NCBI GenBank assembly: GCA_016703605.1
Contig: JADJBU010000004.1
Span: 185,829-249,828 of the forward strand
From: Candidatus Villigracilis adiacens
GTDB lineage: Bacteria; Chloroflexota; Anaerolineae; Anaerolineales; Villigracilaceae
Direction: 5' to 3'
Length of the DNA: 64,000 nucleotides
In this document: positions 1-8,298 of the stretch, one piece after another
How the letters are laid out: every line of letters begins with the position of its first letter
Numbering within the stretch: position 1 is the stretch's first letter
The notes under the pieces: generated by a model
What the model was told of the DNA's origin: nothing
Database searches by the model: none
Seen by the model: the letters and a program-made list of their open reading frames with translations, nothing else
Made by a program: the position numbers and the translations under genes

Positions 1-1
1 G

Positions 2-1084
2 CCGGGGCGGGTGAATTTGATCGGCGAGCACACCGACTACAACGACGGCTTCGTCCTGCCGATGGCGATAGACCGCGAAGTGTGGATCGCGCTTACCCCC
101 CGGGCTGATTCGACCGTCCGCATCGCCTCGCTCGACCTCGAAACTGAATCAGCCTTCGAGCTGCATTCCCTCACTCCGGGCAAAGGCTGGCTCGAATATC
201 CCAAGGGCATTGCCTCCGTTTTGATGAACGCCGGGTACGACCTGAAAGGCTTCGACGCCGTGATAACCGGCGACGTGCCGCGCGGAGCCGGGCTTTCCTC
301 ATCGGCAGCCGTCGAACTGGCGGTGGCGCGCGCCTTCGCCTGCTCCTCGAACTTCGACTGGGATGCGGTGACGATGGCAAAACTCGCGCAGAAAGCGGAG
401 AATGAATGGGTCGGCGTCAACAGCGGCATCATGGACCAGATGGCAAGCGCCGCCAGCCGCGCAGGGTTTGCGTTGTTCCTCGATTGCCGTTCATTGGAAT
501 TCCAGCACGCCCCTCTGCCAAAGGGGGTTTCCATCGTCGTCCTCGATACCTCCACGCGGCGCGGACTGGTGGATTCCGCTTATAACGAGAGGCGGAATCA
601 ATGCGAAGAGGCGGCCGGGTGGTTTGGGGTGAAGGCGTTGAGGGATGTCGGGGATGTTGGAGAGTGGAAGGCGGGCAGCGGATTGAGTGAGGCTGCCTTC
701 AAACGCGCGCGGCATATTGTGACTGAAAACGCCCGCGCGCTTGAAGCGATCGAAGCGATGAAAACCGGGGATGTAAAACGATTGGGCAGATTATTCAATG
801 CCAGCCACGACAGCCTGCGCGACGATTTCGAAGTGACCAATGACGCCTTGAACGTCATCGTCGACTCGGCGCGGGAGTTGGACGGTTGTTACGGCGCGAG
901 AATGACCGGCGCGGGATTCGGCGGCTGCGCGGTGGCTCTGGTTGCGGAGGAAAAGGTCACAGCGTTTACCCAGGCTGTTTCCGCGGCATACAGGCAGAGG
1001 TTCGGGCTGGAGGCGGCGGTCTACGTCTGCAAACCAAGCGACGGGGCGGGAGTCGCCCCGCTCGACGAGAGAGACAGGTTATAA
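2..1084 (+). CDS. galK: Galactokinase, 5' end outside window
   Basis: Phosphorylates galactose to galactose 1-phosphate in the Leloir pathway (cytoplasm). The frame is already open at base 2 and reads PGRVNLIGEHTDYN, the N-terminal galactokinase signature, so the true start lies upstream; the GTG at 11 is the internal Val of that motif. The GHMP-kinase ATP loop (VPRGAGLSSSAAVELA) lies about a third of the way in, and the C-terminal GHMP motif GARMTGAGFGGCA near the end. It therefore lacks only a short N-terminal piece of a protein of usual length (about 380 aa). A strong hairpin terminator follows directly after the stop. Family assignment is secure; substrate preference between galactose and related sugars is inferred. 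Confidence 0.95.
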   Translation, partial: PGRVNLIGEHTDYNDGFVLPMAIDREVWIALTPRADSTVRIASLDLETESAFELHSLTPGKGWLEYPKGIASVLMNAGYDLKGFDAVITGDVPRGAGLSSSAAVELAVARAFACSSNFDWDAVTMAKLAQKAENEWVGVNSGIMDQMASAASRAGFALFLDCRSLEFQHAPLPKGVSIVVLDTSTRRGLVDSAYNERRNQCEEAAGWFGVKALRDVGDVGEWKAGSGLSEAAFKRARHIVTENARALEAIEAMKTGDVKRLGRLFNASHDSLRDDFEVTNDALNVIVDSARELDGCYGARMTGAGFGGCAVALVAEEKVTAFTQAVSAAYRQRFGLEAAVYVCKPSDGAGVAPLDERDRL

Positions 1085-1131
1085 AACAAAAGTCCCGCAG
1101 GTGTTCTTTTGAACCTGCGGGACTTTTGTTT
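1084..1131. terminator. Bidirectional hairpin terminator
   Basis: Arms of 19 bp (1084-1102 and 1113-1131) pair perfectly, with A-runs on the left and T-runs on the right. It therefore serves both galK and the convergent gene at 1151-1882. Confidence 0.85.
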
Positions 1132-1150
1132 ACAGGCAGATGCGGGCTTG

Positions 1151-1882
1151 TTACGGATTTTTTTTGAACTTCACCAGCACGAGATTCTTGGAACAATCGG
1201 AATACGTATTGATCTGGATGCTGTCTGAAAGGGGCAGACCAGCCTGGTCGAGGATTTGGATCGAGAGCAAGCCGTTCGAGTCGATGGGCGTTTCGCCAAG
1301 GACGAATTCGAAGCCGGATTTTCCGTAGGCGGGCGCAATGCCGCTGACCGTCAGTTCGTTTTTAGACTTGGCATTGTAGAAACCCGAGAGGCGCACGGTA
1401 ATGCCAAGCATATCGGCATTGTTGGCGTCGATGATCGTGCCTGCCACGCCCTGCCAGGCGCAGCCCGTTTCAGGATGGATGATGGTGCTATCGATATAGG
1501 TAACGGTGGCGGTAAAGGGCGCCTTGGGCGTGCGGGTGGGCGTGGGCGTCTCAGACGGGGTGATTAACGAAACCAGAGTGGCGGTAGCCGGAAGCGTGTG
1601 CGTAGGCAACAGGGTGACCGTGGCTGTCTCGGTGGGACCCGGCAGGGTGGGCGTCCACGTGGCGGGCGGTTGGATCTGCGTGATGGTCGGCGTGGGCGAG
1701 TCATTGCGCACGGGGTTTAGAAAATTGTAGGCGGCATACGGGTTGACAAAGACCGCAACGAAATATGCGCCGATGCACAACGTCAGCAGGATGGTCAGGA
1801 TGGTCAGCATATCCCACAGGTCGACCCGCGAAGACGTGCTTGCGGCGGGGGCGTCGTCGTAATCGTATTTGCTTCTTCTCAT
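1151..1882 (-). CDS. Membrane-anchored protein with Thr/Pro-rich linker
   Basis: I do not recognise the family. The 243 residues consist of a short charged N-terminus, one membrane segment at about 22-47, a long Pro/Thr-rich spacer (about 60-125) of the type usual in Anaerolineae exported proteins, and a C-terminal globular part of about 115 residues. That part begins near the phrase GCAWQGVAGTIID and may be an immunoglobulin- or carboxypeptidase-regulatory-like fold (inference). The N-terminus is probably cytoplasmic and the C-terminal domain outside. It lies 28 bp downstream of the foldase lipoprotein gene on the same strand, so the two are probably co-transcribed; the partner suggests a role in extracytoplasmic protein handling, but nothing shows this directly. 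Confidence 0.7.
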   Translation of the reverse strand: MRRSKYDYDDAPAASTSSRVDLWDMLTILTILLTLCIGAYFVAVFVNPYAAYNFLNPVRNDSPTPTITQIQPPATWTPTLPGPTETATVTLLPTHTLPATATLVSLITPSETPTPTRTPKAPFTATVTYIDSTIIHPETGCAWQGVAGTIIDANNADMLGITVRLSGFYNAKSKNELTVSGIAPAYGKSGFEFVLGETPIDSNGLLSIQILDQAGLPLSDSIQINTYSDCSKNLVLVKFKKNP

Positions 1883-1910
1883 TAAGTCACTCCAGGATCA
1901 ACAGAAGGTT

Positions 1911-2789
1911 TTACGGCGCGATGACGATCTCGCTTGCCCCGCGTTGGGCGGCGATCCAGTCCATCAGGGCGCGTTCCTGCATGGCCAGCAGGGCGTCGGG
2001 AGAAAGCGCGTGCCCGGCGCGTTCGACCGCTTTGAAAATATGGAACCCGGCTTCGGTGGGGATGATGCCGCTCACCTCGCCGGCTTGCAGGGCAAAGACG
2101 GCTTCATCCGCAGCGGCATCCAACAGGTAGCCTTTCGGCACCCAGCCAAGTTCGCCGTTCGTTACGGGGTCATATTTCGCGGCAAGTTCGTCGAAATCAA
2201 TTCCCGCGTTCAAATCCTGCGCGGCGGTTTGCGCATCGGCTTCATTATAGGTCAAAATCTGGCGCAGGTGAATCTGCTCCATCGAAACCGGCACGCCCGC
2301 AATGATTTTGTCACGCATCCAGGCGGATTCGATGGAACGCTTCAATGCGATTCGGAAGGAGGCATCGTCGTACCCGTGGGCAGACTGCCACTGGGTCAAC
2401 GCCTCGGCGCTTCCAAGCTGGGTCGCCAGCGCATCGATCCGGGACTGGAGGTCTGATTCCGTCACCGCAAAGTTTTCCTCCCTCGCGGCTTGACTCAGCA
2501 AAAGCTGGGCGATCATATCTTCGAGGACGGTCTTTGCGGCGTCTTCCTCGGCGAATGTCAGCCCCAGCGCGGATTGCGCGGCTTTGAATCGCGCCAGTTC
2601 CGCTTCGTACTCGGCGGTGAGAATGTACTCGCCATTCACGACCGCGGCCGAGGGCGGCGGAGTAGGTGTGGGCGGCGCGGGCGTTGGAGTCGGCTCGGAG
2701 GGGGTGGGCGTGCTCGAAGTCCCGAAGGAGGCGCAGGCGGTAATCCCCGTTGTGAGAAGCAGGGTCAAAACGATCCGTTTGAAAAACAT
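1911..2789 (-). CDS. SurA/PrsA-like peptidylprolyl isomerase lipoprotein
   Basis: Predicted foldase of exported proteins, anchored on the outer face of the membrane. I chose the ATG at 2789 because it gives a clean lipoprotein signal (MFFKRIVLTLLLTTGITAC) and sits 7 nt after TATAAT; a longer reading from 2861 has no signal peptide at its start. After the lipobox Cys comes a Pro/Thr linker, then a SurA-type helical region (NGEYILTAEYEAELARF, typical of SurA_N). A parvulin rotamase domain follows: IHLRQIL, then GELGWVPKG near residue 230 and VSGIIPTEAGFHIFK. About 292 aa, normal for the family. It probably heads a two-gene unit with the membrane protein at 1151-1882. Parvulin membership is clear; client proteins are unknown. 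Confidence 0.85.
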   Translation of the reverse strand: MFFKRIVLTLLLTTGITACASFGTSSTPTPSEPTPTPAPPTPTPPPSAAVVNGEYILTAEYEAELARFKAAQSALGLTFAEEDAAKTVLEDMIAQLLLSQAAREENFAVTESDLQSRIDALATQLGSAEALTQWQSAHGYDDASFRIALKRSIESAWMRDKIIAGVPVSMEQIHLRQILTYNEADAQTAAQDLNAGIDFDELAAKYDPVTNGELGWVPKGYLLDAAADEAVFALQAGEVSGIIPTEAGFHIFKAVERAGHALSPDALLAMQERALMDWIAAQRGASEIVIAP

Positions 2790-2796
2790 CCTTGAA

Positions 2797-2802
2797 ATTA
2801 TA
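2797..2802 (-). promoter_or_regulatory. -10 box TATAAT, 7 nt before ATG (leaderless)
   Basis: On the minus strand TATAAT is followed by 7 nt and then ATG 2789, so transcription should start at or next to the start codon. No Shine-Dalgarno is present and no clear -35 box was found. Confidence 0.6.
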
Positions 2803-2964
2803 CCGAAAAAGAAAACCGGCTTATCCCGAGTTTGGGATGAGCCGCCATCCCGCCTCGCCATAAACGGGTTTGATCCACGCGATCAATTCCAAACCCACTT
2901 CCTTTTTTCAACCCCCATTTCTACCGAAACTGTGTAGAATTCCCATCATCGAAAGGAGGAAACG

Positions 2965-3666
2965 ATGAAACGCCTCGTCCTGCTGACAGGACTGCTCGCC
3001 GCCCTTGCCGGATGCGCACCCGGAGACACCCCGCCTCCGCCCACGCCGATACCGGTCACTGCCACCCAAGCCATCCCCACGCCAACACCCCTTCCGCCCA
3101 CCGCCGCGCCGGTCGAGATTCCCGTAAAGGTGACCGCCGAACTTGCCAACTGCCGTTTTGGTCCCGGCATTGTGTATTTGACCCTGAACGAGATCAGCAA
3201 CGGCAGGACGCTCACCGCCGTCGGGCGGGATGTCACGTCAACCTGGTGGCAGGTCGAAGACCCCATCAACCCGGGCGGGCATTGCTGGGTCTCCGCAGAT
3301 GTGACCGACGAGGAAGGCGATACATCGCTGCTGATCGTCGTCCCGGCTCCATTCGTCACCGTCACCAAGGTGGAATTGCGCGTCGAGCCGAACCGTATTG
3401 TGGTCGGGTGCAACGAATTCCCGCAGACGGTCTTCTTCGAAGCCGCCGTCACCACCAACGGACCGACCCTGCTCACCTGGCAATGGGAGGCAAGCAACGG
3501 CGTCGTCTCGGATGTGGGCACGCTGATCTTCGAAGAATCCGGCACGCAGTTGATCAACGAGTTCTACCGCATCAACGCGCCGAACGAGTATTGGGTGAAA
3601 TTGAACATACTGACCCCAAATGAAGTGGTGGAAAAGGTTAGCTTCCCCGTGAGTTGCAACCCGTAA
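2965..3666 (+). CDS. Lipoprotein with SH3b-like domain
   Basis: Exported lipoprotein of unknown job. It has a signal peptide with lipobox LAGC (Cys at about residue 17), a Pro/Thr-rich linker to about 48, then a segment resembling a bacterial SH3 domain (ANCRFGPGIVYLTL...WWQVEDP...CWVSADV; residues about 53-112), and a C-terminal beta-rich part of about 110 aa that looks Ig-like (TLLTWQWEASNG). A good ribosome site (AAAGGAGG) precedes the ATG. It is a single-gene unit closed by a strong hairpin. SH3b domains in such proteins often bind cell wall or peptide; that role is inference. Confidence 0.8.
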   Translation: MKRLVLLTGLLAALAGCAPGDTPPPPTPIPVTATQAIPTPTPLPPTAAPVEIPVKVTAELANCRFGPGIVYLTLNEISNGRTLTAVGRDVTSTWWQVEDPINPGGHCWVSADVTDEEGDTSLLIVVPAPFVTVTKVELRVEPNRIVVGCNEFPQTVFFEAAVTTNGPTLLTWQWEASNGVVSDVGTLIFEESGTQLINEFYRINAPNEYWVKLNILTPNEVVEKVSFPVSCNP

Positions 3667-3671
3667 TGCAG

Positions 3672-3714
3672 TAAAACCTGACAGTCACGCTGAAAGCGTG
3701 ACTGTCAGGTTTTA
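3672..3714. terminator. Hairpin terminator between convergent genes
   Basis: Perfect 20-bp arms (3672-3691, 3695-3714) with a 3-nt loop and A/T tails on both sides. The CTGACAGTCAC core recurs in the hairpin at 28064-28096. Confidence 0.85.
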
Positions 3715-3735
3715 TAGGGTTTTGAACAAATCGCG

Positions 3736-4407
3736 TTAATCCTGCGGGAAGATCACATTGCTGTACCCCAGCGCGTTAAAGAAACGGTAAAGATAGGCTT
3801 CGGCATTTTTTTCCGCCTGCAAAAGAATCCCATCCTCCAGCGCCACGCTCACGATCTTCTCCTGCCCGCCCTGAAGGGTCGTCAGTACCAGGTTCGGGTC
3901 CACATCCACAAGAATACCCTCCTGAAGCGTATAGACTTCGGTGCGCTCCGTGTTCAACGTGGTCGCCAAAATCTCAGCCGGGGGGAGGTTGACGTACAGG
4001 ACGCCGTTATCCATCCGCATATCCTCGGGCAGAATCTTCTCCATGTCAATGCCCGCGATCACCGTCCCATGCACCACCACCAGAATCTTCGTGCCGAACG
4101 CAAAGCCAAAGGTGCCCTGGTTCAACTCGCCGGTCATCACCTGCGAAATGCTGTACTGAATGGTCTCCAGCCTTGCCAGCGCGCGCACTTCATTGATGTA
4201 GGTCACCGGGTCGGGGATGATCGTCGGCGTGGGGTTTGCCAGTTGCGCCACCTGCGTCTGCAAAGCCTCATTCGCCTGGTTCACCTGCTCGAAGGGCTGC
4301 GCGGCAGCTGCGGCGGAATCGCGCACGGTCTGTACGATAAAATAGACCCCGGCGGCAAGCACCACCAAAATCAGGATGGACATGATCGTGTTGAATGTGT
4401 TTTTCAT
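3736..4407 (-). CDS. DUF4230 family membrane-anchored protein
   Basis: 223 aa with an N-terminal membrane segment (about 7-26), a short coiled-coil-like Gln/Ala-rich stretch to about 58, and a DUF4230 domain. Landmarks of that domain are LARLETIQYSISQVMTGE, then VVVHGTVIAGIDMEKI and NGVLYVNLPPAEIL; these match the general pattern of the family. Its biochemical role is unknown. The ATG is preceded by GAGAGGA, and TATAAT lies about 24 nt upstream, so this gene has a leader, unlike many in the window. It is divergent from the binding-protein gene at 4473. Confidence 0.8.
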   Translation of the reverse strand: MKNTFNTIMSILILVVLAAGVYFIVQTVRDSAAAAAQPFEQVNQANEALQTQVAQLANPTPTIIPDPVTYINEVRALARLETIQYSISQVMTGELNQGTFGFAFGTKILVVVHGTVIAGIDMEKILPEDMRMDNGVLYVNLPPAEILATTLNTERTEVYTLQEGILVDVDPNLVLTTLQGGQEKIVSVALEDGILLQAEKNAEAYLYRFFNALGYSNVIFPQD

Positions 4408-4472
4408 TTTCGTCCTCTCAGTTGTATCATTATAGCAAGGTCATCATGCCCGAAGGCAGACAAAGTTGTAAG

Positions 4473-5486
4473 ATGAAAAAAGTACTACTGTTCATAACAC
4501 TCCTCTTTACGCTTGGATGTTCATTCCCGTTGCATGTGACATTGGGGACTCCCACAGCGATTCCCACGCTCACGCCGACTCCCGGTCCGACAGTGGCGCC
4601 TCAGACTCCGCCCGAGCCGGGTACTGAACAAAATCCCCTGATCCTCGCCCTGACTCCGAACCCGCGCCCGACAGAACCCGTCATTGCGGCGGGAGATGCC
4701 CTCGCCGCCTATCTCGAAGAACGGACCGGCTACCGCATCGTGACGGTCATCCCCGCCTCGGAAGCCGCGCTTGTCGATTCGCTTGCAAAGGGAAACGCGC
4801 ACATTGCTTCGTTATCCCCGTATGCATTCGTGATGGCGCGCGGAGATAACTCCGTGTCGGCATTGCTGGCGCGAGTCCGCAGCGGGGAGATGTTCTACGG
4901 CGCGCAGATCCTCATCAACCGCGAGGGGGAATTCACAGCCTACTTCGATGAAGCGCGCGGAGAGAACACCGTCGATGCCGCTGCTGCCTTGAATCAATTC
5001 GCCGACAAAAAACCCTGCTGGAGCGACGAGTTCTCGCCGTCGGGGTATGTCGTGCCGCTCGGATTGCTGAATCAGGCCCAGGTCACGACCCGAAGCGGGG
5101 CATTCCTCGAAGGTCAACCCAATGTGGTGCGCGGAGTCTACGCCGATGACATCTGCGATTTCGGCGCGACCTTCGTCGACGCCCGCGAGAATCCAGTACT
5201 CGAAGCGGATTATCCCGATGTAATGGACAAGGTGCTTGTGGCCTGGCGCATCCCAGAGATCATCCCGTATGAGAATATTTCCATGTCGGCGAGCCTGCCC
5301 TTCGAGATGAGGCGCAATATCCAGCGCGCGTTTTTGGATTTCATGTCCACGCCCGAAGGCAAAGCTGTAATGCAAACCGTGTACGGCTTCGATGAACTGT
5401 CGCCGGTGGAAGATGCCGCCTATGCCGAGTTCATTTTATATGTAAACGCTTCGGGGTTGGACCTGGCGGAATTGCTCGATCAATAA
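4473..5486 (+). CDS. PhnD/TctC-like phosphate-phosphonate binding lipoprotein
   Basis: Predicted substrate-binding lipoprotein of the PhnD-like (periplasmic binding type 2) fold. The ATG at 4473 gives a proper signal peptide with lipobox TLGC; an in-frame ATG at 4395 would place 26 useless residues in front. After a Pro/Thr linker the domain starts with LALTPNPRPTEPVIAAGDALAAYLEERTGYRI, normal for PhnD-type proteins (quoted positions about 56-88). No permease or ATPase gene lies beside it, so it may work as an orphan binding protein or sensor rather than in uptake. The next gene starts 1 bp after its stop, so the two are co-transcribed. The ligand cannot be read from sequence. Confidence 0.8.
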   Translation: MKKVLLFITLLFTLGCSFPLHVTLGTPTAIPTLTPTPGPTVAPQTPPEPGTEQNPLILALTPNPRPTEPVIAAGDALAAYLEERTGYRIVTVIPASEAALVDSLAKGNAHIASLSPYAFVMARGDNSVSALLARVRSGEMFYGAQILINREGEFTAYFDEARGENTVDAAAALNQFADKKPCWSDEFSPSGYVVPLGLLNQAQVTTRSGAFLEGQPNVVRGVYADDICDFGATFVDARENPVLEADYPDVMDKVLVAWRIPEIIPYENISMSASLPFEMRRNIQRAFLDFMSTPEGKAVMQTVYGFDELSPVEDAAYAEFILYVNASGLDLAELLDQ

Positions 5487-5487
5487 T

Positions 5488-6144
5488 ATGTTGAAACAAA
5501 TCTTTTTCCTTCTCTGGCGGTTCACGCTGGTCTTCGGCGCGTTGACTGTCATTGCCTTGTTCATGCCGAGGTTCATCATGGGCTTGTATGCCGCTCCCAG
5601 AACCTTCAGCGTGGACGATGCGCCCTCTGCGAGAGTTGTCATCGTTTTCGGCGCGGGCTTGCTGCGCGACGGCTCGGCGGGACCCGTCTTGAGCGACCGG
5701 ATGCAAACCGCCGTGGCGTTATATCAAGCCGATAAGGTGGAAAAAATCCTGGTCAGCGGCGACAACCGTTTTGTCGAATACAATGAGCCGGAAGCCGGGC
5801 GTCAATACGCACTGGAACATGGCGTGCCAGACGAAGATATCGTGCTCGATTACGCGGGCAGGCGCACTTACGATACCTGCTACCGCGCCAGGCATATCTT
5901 CGGCGTGGACGAAGCCATCCTCGTCACGCAGGAATTTCACATGCCGCGGGCGTTGACTCTCTGCAACTGGTTCGGCGTCGACTCGGTCGGCGTGGAGGCG
6001 GCGAACCGTTACTTCCTCAAACGCTCCCGCCTGTGGTGGAACATCCGCGAGACTTTTGCGGTCTTCCAATCCGCGTGGGATTTGCTGATCGCCAAGCCGA
6101 TCCCAGTGATGGGCGAACCGGAACCGATTTTTGGTCAAAATTAA
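5488..6144 (+). CDS. DUF218 / SanA-YdcF-like protein
   Basis: 218 aa with one N-terminal membrane segment (about 8-30) and a DUF218 domain after it. Family landmarks are VVIVFGAGLLRDG, SDRMQTAVALYQ, ILVSGDN, EDIVLDYAGRRTYDTCYRA and VTQEFHMPRAL; these form the Rossmann-like core seen in SanA, ElyC and YdcF. Those relatives are tied to envelope integrity or vancomycin sensitivity, but the chemical activity is not settled. The start codon is one base after the stop of the binding lipoprotein, so the pair is translated from one message. Confidence 0.85.
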   Translation: MLKQIFFLLWRFTLVFGALTVIALFMPRFIMGLYAAPRTFSVDDAPSARVVIVFGAGLLRDGSAGPVLSDRMQTAVALYQADKVEKILVSGDNRFVEYNEPEAGRQYALEHGVPDEDIVLDYAGRRTYDTCYRARHIFGVDEAILVTQEFHMPRALTLCNWFGVDSVGVEAANRYFLKRSRLWWNIRETFAVFQSAWDLLIAKPIPVMGEPEPIFGQN

Positions 6145-6153
6145 GCTATTCAC

Positions 6154-6202
6154 TTGACAACTCCCCTAAATTGGTATAAATTAGGGGAGTTGACTCCCCT
6201 AA
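6154..6202 (+). promoter_or_regulatory. Promoter overlapped by nested palindromes
   Basis: A perfect -35 TTGACA (6154-6159) is followed 15 nt later by TATAAA (6175-6180). Three copies of CTCCCCTAA in alternating direction (6161-6169, inverted 6181-6189, 6194-6202) make two nested inverted repeats; the inner one (6181-6202) has perfect 10-bp arms and a 2-bp centre. The copies cover the spacer, the likely transcription start and the leader of the ATPase gene, so they could be an operator or a leader hairpin. Confidence 0.6.
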
Positions 6203-6212
6203 TTTATATAAA

Positions 6213-7346
6213 ATGGGTGAATTTCTCTCACGAACGATCCAAACCAGTATCGAAAAAGCCCTTTATAAAAAGCGGGCTATGGTCATTTATGGGGCAAGAC
6301 AGGTGGGTAAAACGACTCTGCTCAAAAACCTTATGGCAAGACAGCCTGCAAATACGTTGTATCTGAACTGCGACGAACCCGATATTAGGGAACGGCTGAC
6401 AAATGCAACTTCCACCCAACTGAACTCGTTATTTGCAGGGGCAACCCTTATTTGCATTGACGAAGCCCAGCGGGTTCGGAACATCGGCATTACGCTCAAG
6501 TTGGCAGTTGATAATTTTCCCGACAGGCAGATTATTGCAACCGGATCATCATCTTTCGACCTGTCCAACCAGATTGTGGAACCTTTGACGGGGCGAAAAT
6601 ATGAGTTTTACCTCCACCCCTTCTCCCTTCAAGAACTCCAACAGTTATATTCGCCGCTCGAATTGGAAAGATTGCTTCCTCAAAGGATGATCTTTGGAAT
6701 GTACCCGGAGATCACCCTGGATGAGCCTGAAGCGCAGAACAAGATCAAGGAAATTGCGCGAAGTTATCTATACAAAGATGTTTTCGAGCATCAACAGGTC
6801 AAGAATCCCGATATTCTGGAAAAACTACTCCAAGCTCTTGCGTTGCAGATCGGCTCGGAGGTTTCCTTCAATGAACTGGCAAACCTATTGAAGATAGACA
6901 AGAAAACCGTCGAACGGTATATCGAACTGCTCGAAAAAACCTTTGTCATTTTTCGCCTGAAACCGTTCAGCCGCAAACTGCGTAACGAGCTCACGAAACT
7001 CCGCAAGGTGTATTTCTGGGATACGGGTGTGCGGAATGCGTTGATCAATAACTTTAATGCGATTGACCTGCGCGCGGACACGGGCGCGTTATGGGAGAAC
7101 TTTATGCTAGGCGAGAGATTCAAGCGCAACCAGAATTTGGGATTGGAATGGAACGCGCATTTCTGGCGGACTCACCAGGGACAGGAAATTGATTACGTCG
7201 AGGAAAGGGAGGGCGGCGAACTTTCCGCGTTCGAGTTCAAATGGCAAAGGGAAAGCGCCAAACCACCCGCCGCCTTTTCGACGGCGTACCCGGACAGCAG
7301 TTATAAACTGATCAACAAATTCAACTTTATGGAATTTGCAGGTTGA
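6213..7346 (+). CDS. AAA_14/DUF4143 ATPase
   Basis: Predicted cytoplasmic P-loop ATPase of the AAA_14 + DUF4143 family, often found in accessory regions and of unsettled function. Walker A is GARQVGKTT (27-35) and Walker B is ICIDEA (80-85); a sensor-like ATGSSSFDLSNQI follows. The middle helical part (about 200-245) resembles a winged helix. The C-terminal DUF4143 carries the nuclease-like core (ALWENFMLGE...WRTHQGQEIDYVEE...FEFKW), where E-x-D and ExK-like residues are visible (EFKW). Length 377 aa is typical. No strong ribosome site precedes the ATG; the upstream palindromes suggest autoregulation. A diverged relative occurs at 61134-62369. Confidence 0.85.
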   Translation: MGEFLSRTIQTSIEKALYKKRAMVIYGARQVGKTTLLKNLMARQPANTLYLNCDEPDIRERLTNATSTQLNSLFAGATLICIDEAQRVRNIGITLKLAVDNFPDRQIIATGSSSFDLSNQIVEPLTGRKYEFYLHPFSLQELQQLYSPLELERLLPQRMIFGMYPEITLDEPEAQNKIKEIARSYLYKDVFEHQQVKNPDILEKLLQALALQIGSEVSFNELANLLKIDKKTVERYIELLEKTFVIFRLKPFSRKLRNELTKLRKVYFWDTGVRNALINNFNAIDLRADTGALWENFMLGERFKRNQNLGLEWNAHFWRTHQGQEIDYVEEREGGELSAFEFKWQRESAKPPAAFSTAYPDSSYKLINKFNFMEFAG

Positions 7347-7394
7347 GCAAGAGACTCTTCGCTCCGCTCAGAGTGACAATCAAAGGAAAATCTT

Positions 7395-7964
7395 ATGAAC
7401 CGTGAAGAAGCCCTTGCCCTTGTGCGCGAATATGTCAAAAACGAAGGATTGGTGCGGCACATGCTGTCGGTCGAAGCCGCGATGCGTCTCTATGCCGAAA
7501 AATTCGGCGAGGATGTGGAAGCCTGGGGTCTGATCGGTCTGTTGCACGATTTCGATTGGGAAATCCACCCGACGCTCGAAGAACATCCGCAGGCGGGTGC
7601 GCCCATCCTGCGTGAGCGCGGCGTGCCTGAAGATATCGTCCAGGATATTTTGAGTCATGCAGACCATCTCAACCTGCCGCGCGACACGATCCGCCGCAAA
7701 GCCATCTGTGCCTGCGATGAGGTGACGGGTCTCATCACCGCCGTGGCGCTCGTACGTCCGTCCCGCTCTTTATATGACCTTGAAGCCAGTTCCGTCAAAA
7801 AGAAATGGAAAGACAAAGCCTTTGCCGCCGGGACCAATCGTGAAGAGATGGAACATGCCGCCAAAGAATTCGGCATTGACTTGTGGGAACACGTCGGCAA
7901 TGTGATTTTGGCGATGCGAAGAATCGCGCCGGAGTTGGATCTGGTGGGGAATATGCAATCCTGA
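7395..7964 (+). CDS. HD-domain hydrolase (HDIG type)
   Basis: 189 aa, predicted metal-dependent phosphohydrolase. Metal ligands of an HD domain are visible: H22 (VRHMLSVEAAM), HD at 51-52 (GLLHDFDWE), His near 64 (EEHPQAG) and H89/H91 (LSHADHL). The family often acts on nucleotides or similar phosphates; no substrate is evident. An AAAGGA ribosome site lies upstream. The DNA just before it (about 7350-7380) is one of the recurrent short repeats with a GAGACTCTTCG...CAGAGTGACAA pattern. Confidence 0.85.
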   Translation: MNREEALALVREYVKNEGLVRHMLSVEAAMRLYAEKFGEDVEAWGLIGLLHDFDWEIHPTLEEHPQAGAPILRERGVPEDIVQDILSHADHLNLPRDTIRRKAICACDEVTGLITAVALVRPSRSLYDLEASSVKKKWKDKAFAAGTNREEMEHAAKEFGIDLWEHVGNVILAMRRIAPELDLVGNMQS

Positions 7965-7974
7965 CTTCGACCAT

Positions 7975-8078
7975 CCAACGACGGGAGTCGTTGGCCTCCA
8001 AAGTCTCCCGACTTTGGAGGCTCGGCAAAGATCGGCACGATTCCCAAAAAAACCGCTCCAACGACAGGAGTCGTTGGA
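7975..8078. repeat. Three short hairpins with TCCC/GGGA-type loops
   Basis: Three perfect palindromes lie in the 334-bp gap after the HD gene: arms 7975-7982/7987-7994 (loop GGGA), 7995-8005/8010-8020 (loop TCCC) and 8057-8065/8070-8078 (loop AGGA). Arm sequences differ but each stays self-complementary. Related hairpins occur at 14927, 23107, 26520 and 43281. Confidence 0.8.
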
Positions 8079-8105
8079 CTCCATCCATGTAAGTGGGATT
8101 GGTAA

Positions 8106-8243
8106 CCCGGCATGTAACTGCTCAGGCAATTTGCATCTCGCCCTGTCATTTCTCAATATTACGCAAGATTTCTCCTCACGGAGTTTACCCTGAGCGTGTC
8201 GAAGGGCTCGTCGAAATGACAGGCTGAGCAGTTACTCCGGCAT
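8106..8243. mobile_element. IS66-like MITE, copy 1
   Basis: The element spans 8114-8235. It is bounded by perfect 12-bp inverted repeats GTAACTGCTCAG (8114-8125) and CTGAGCAGTTAC (8224-8235). Homology of the ends continues inward (CCTGTCATTTC) after a 16-nt insertion in the left end. Flanking 8-mers CCCGGCAT (8106-8113) and TCCGGCAT (8236-8243) differ at one base and look like an 8-bp target duplication. GTAA ends plus 8-bp duplications are the hallmark of the IS66 family. No coding capacity. Copy 2 is at 34906-35016. Confidence 0.75.
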
Positions 8244-8285
8244 ACGATTCAAGACAAACATGTTTTACATGGCATAGGAACCGAT

Positions 8286-8291
8286 TACAAT
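8286..8291 (+). promoter_or_regulatory. -10 box TACAAT, 7 nt before ATG (leaderless)
   Basis: TACAAT is followed by 7 nt and the ATG at 8299, with no ribosome site. No convincing -35 box was seen. Confidence 0.55.
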
Positions 8292-8298
8292 ATCGCCC

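Noticed and set aside
37..555. Open frame antisense to galactokinase
   Set aside because: Shadow of galK; no ribosome site or recognisable domain. The same holds for the other long antisense frames.
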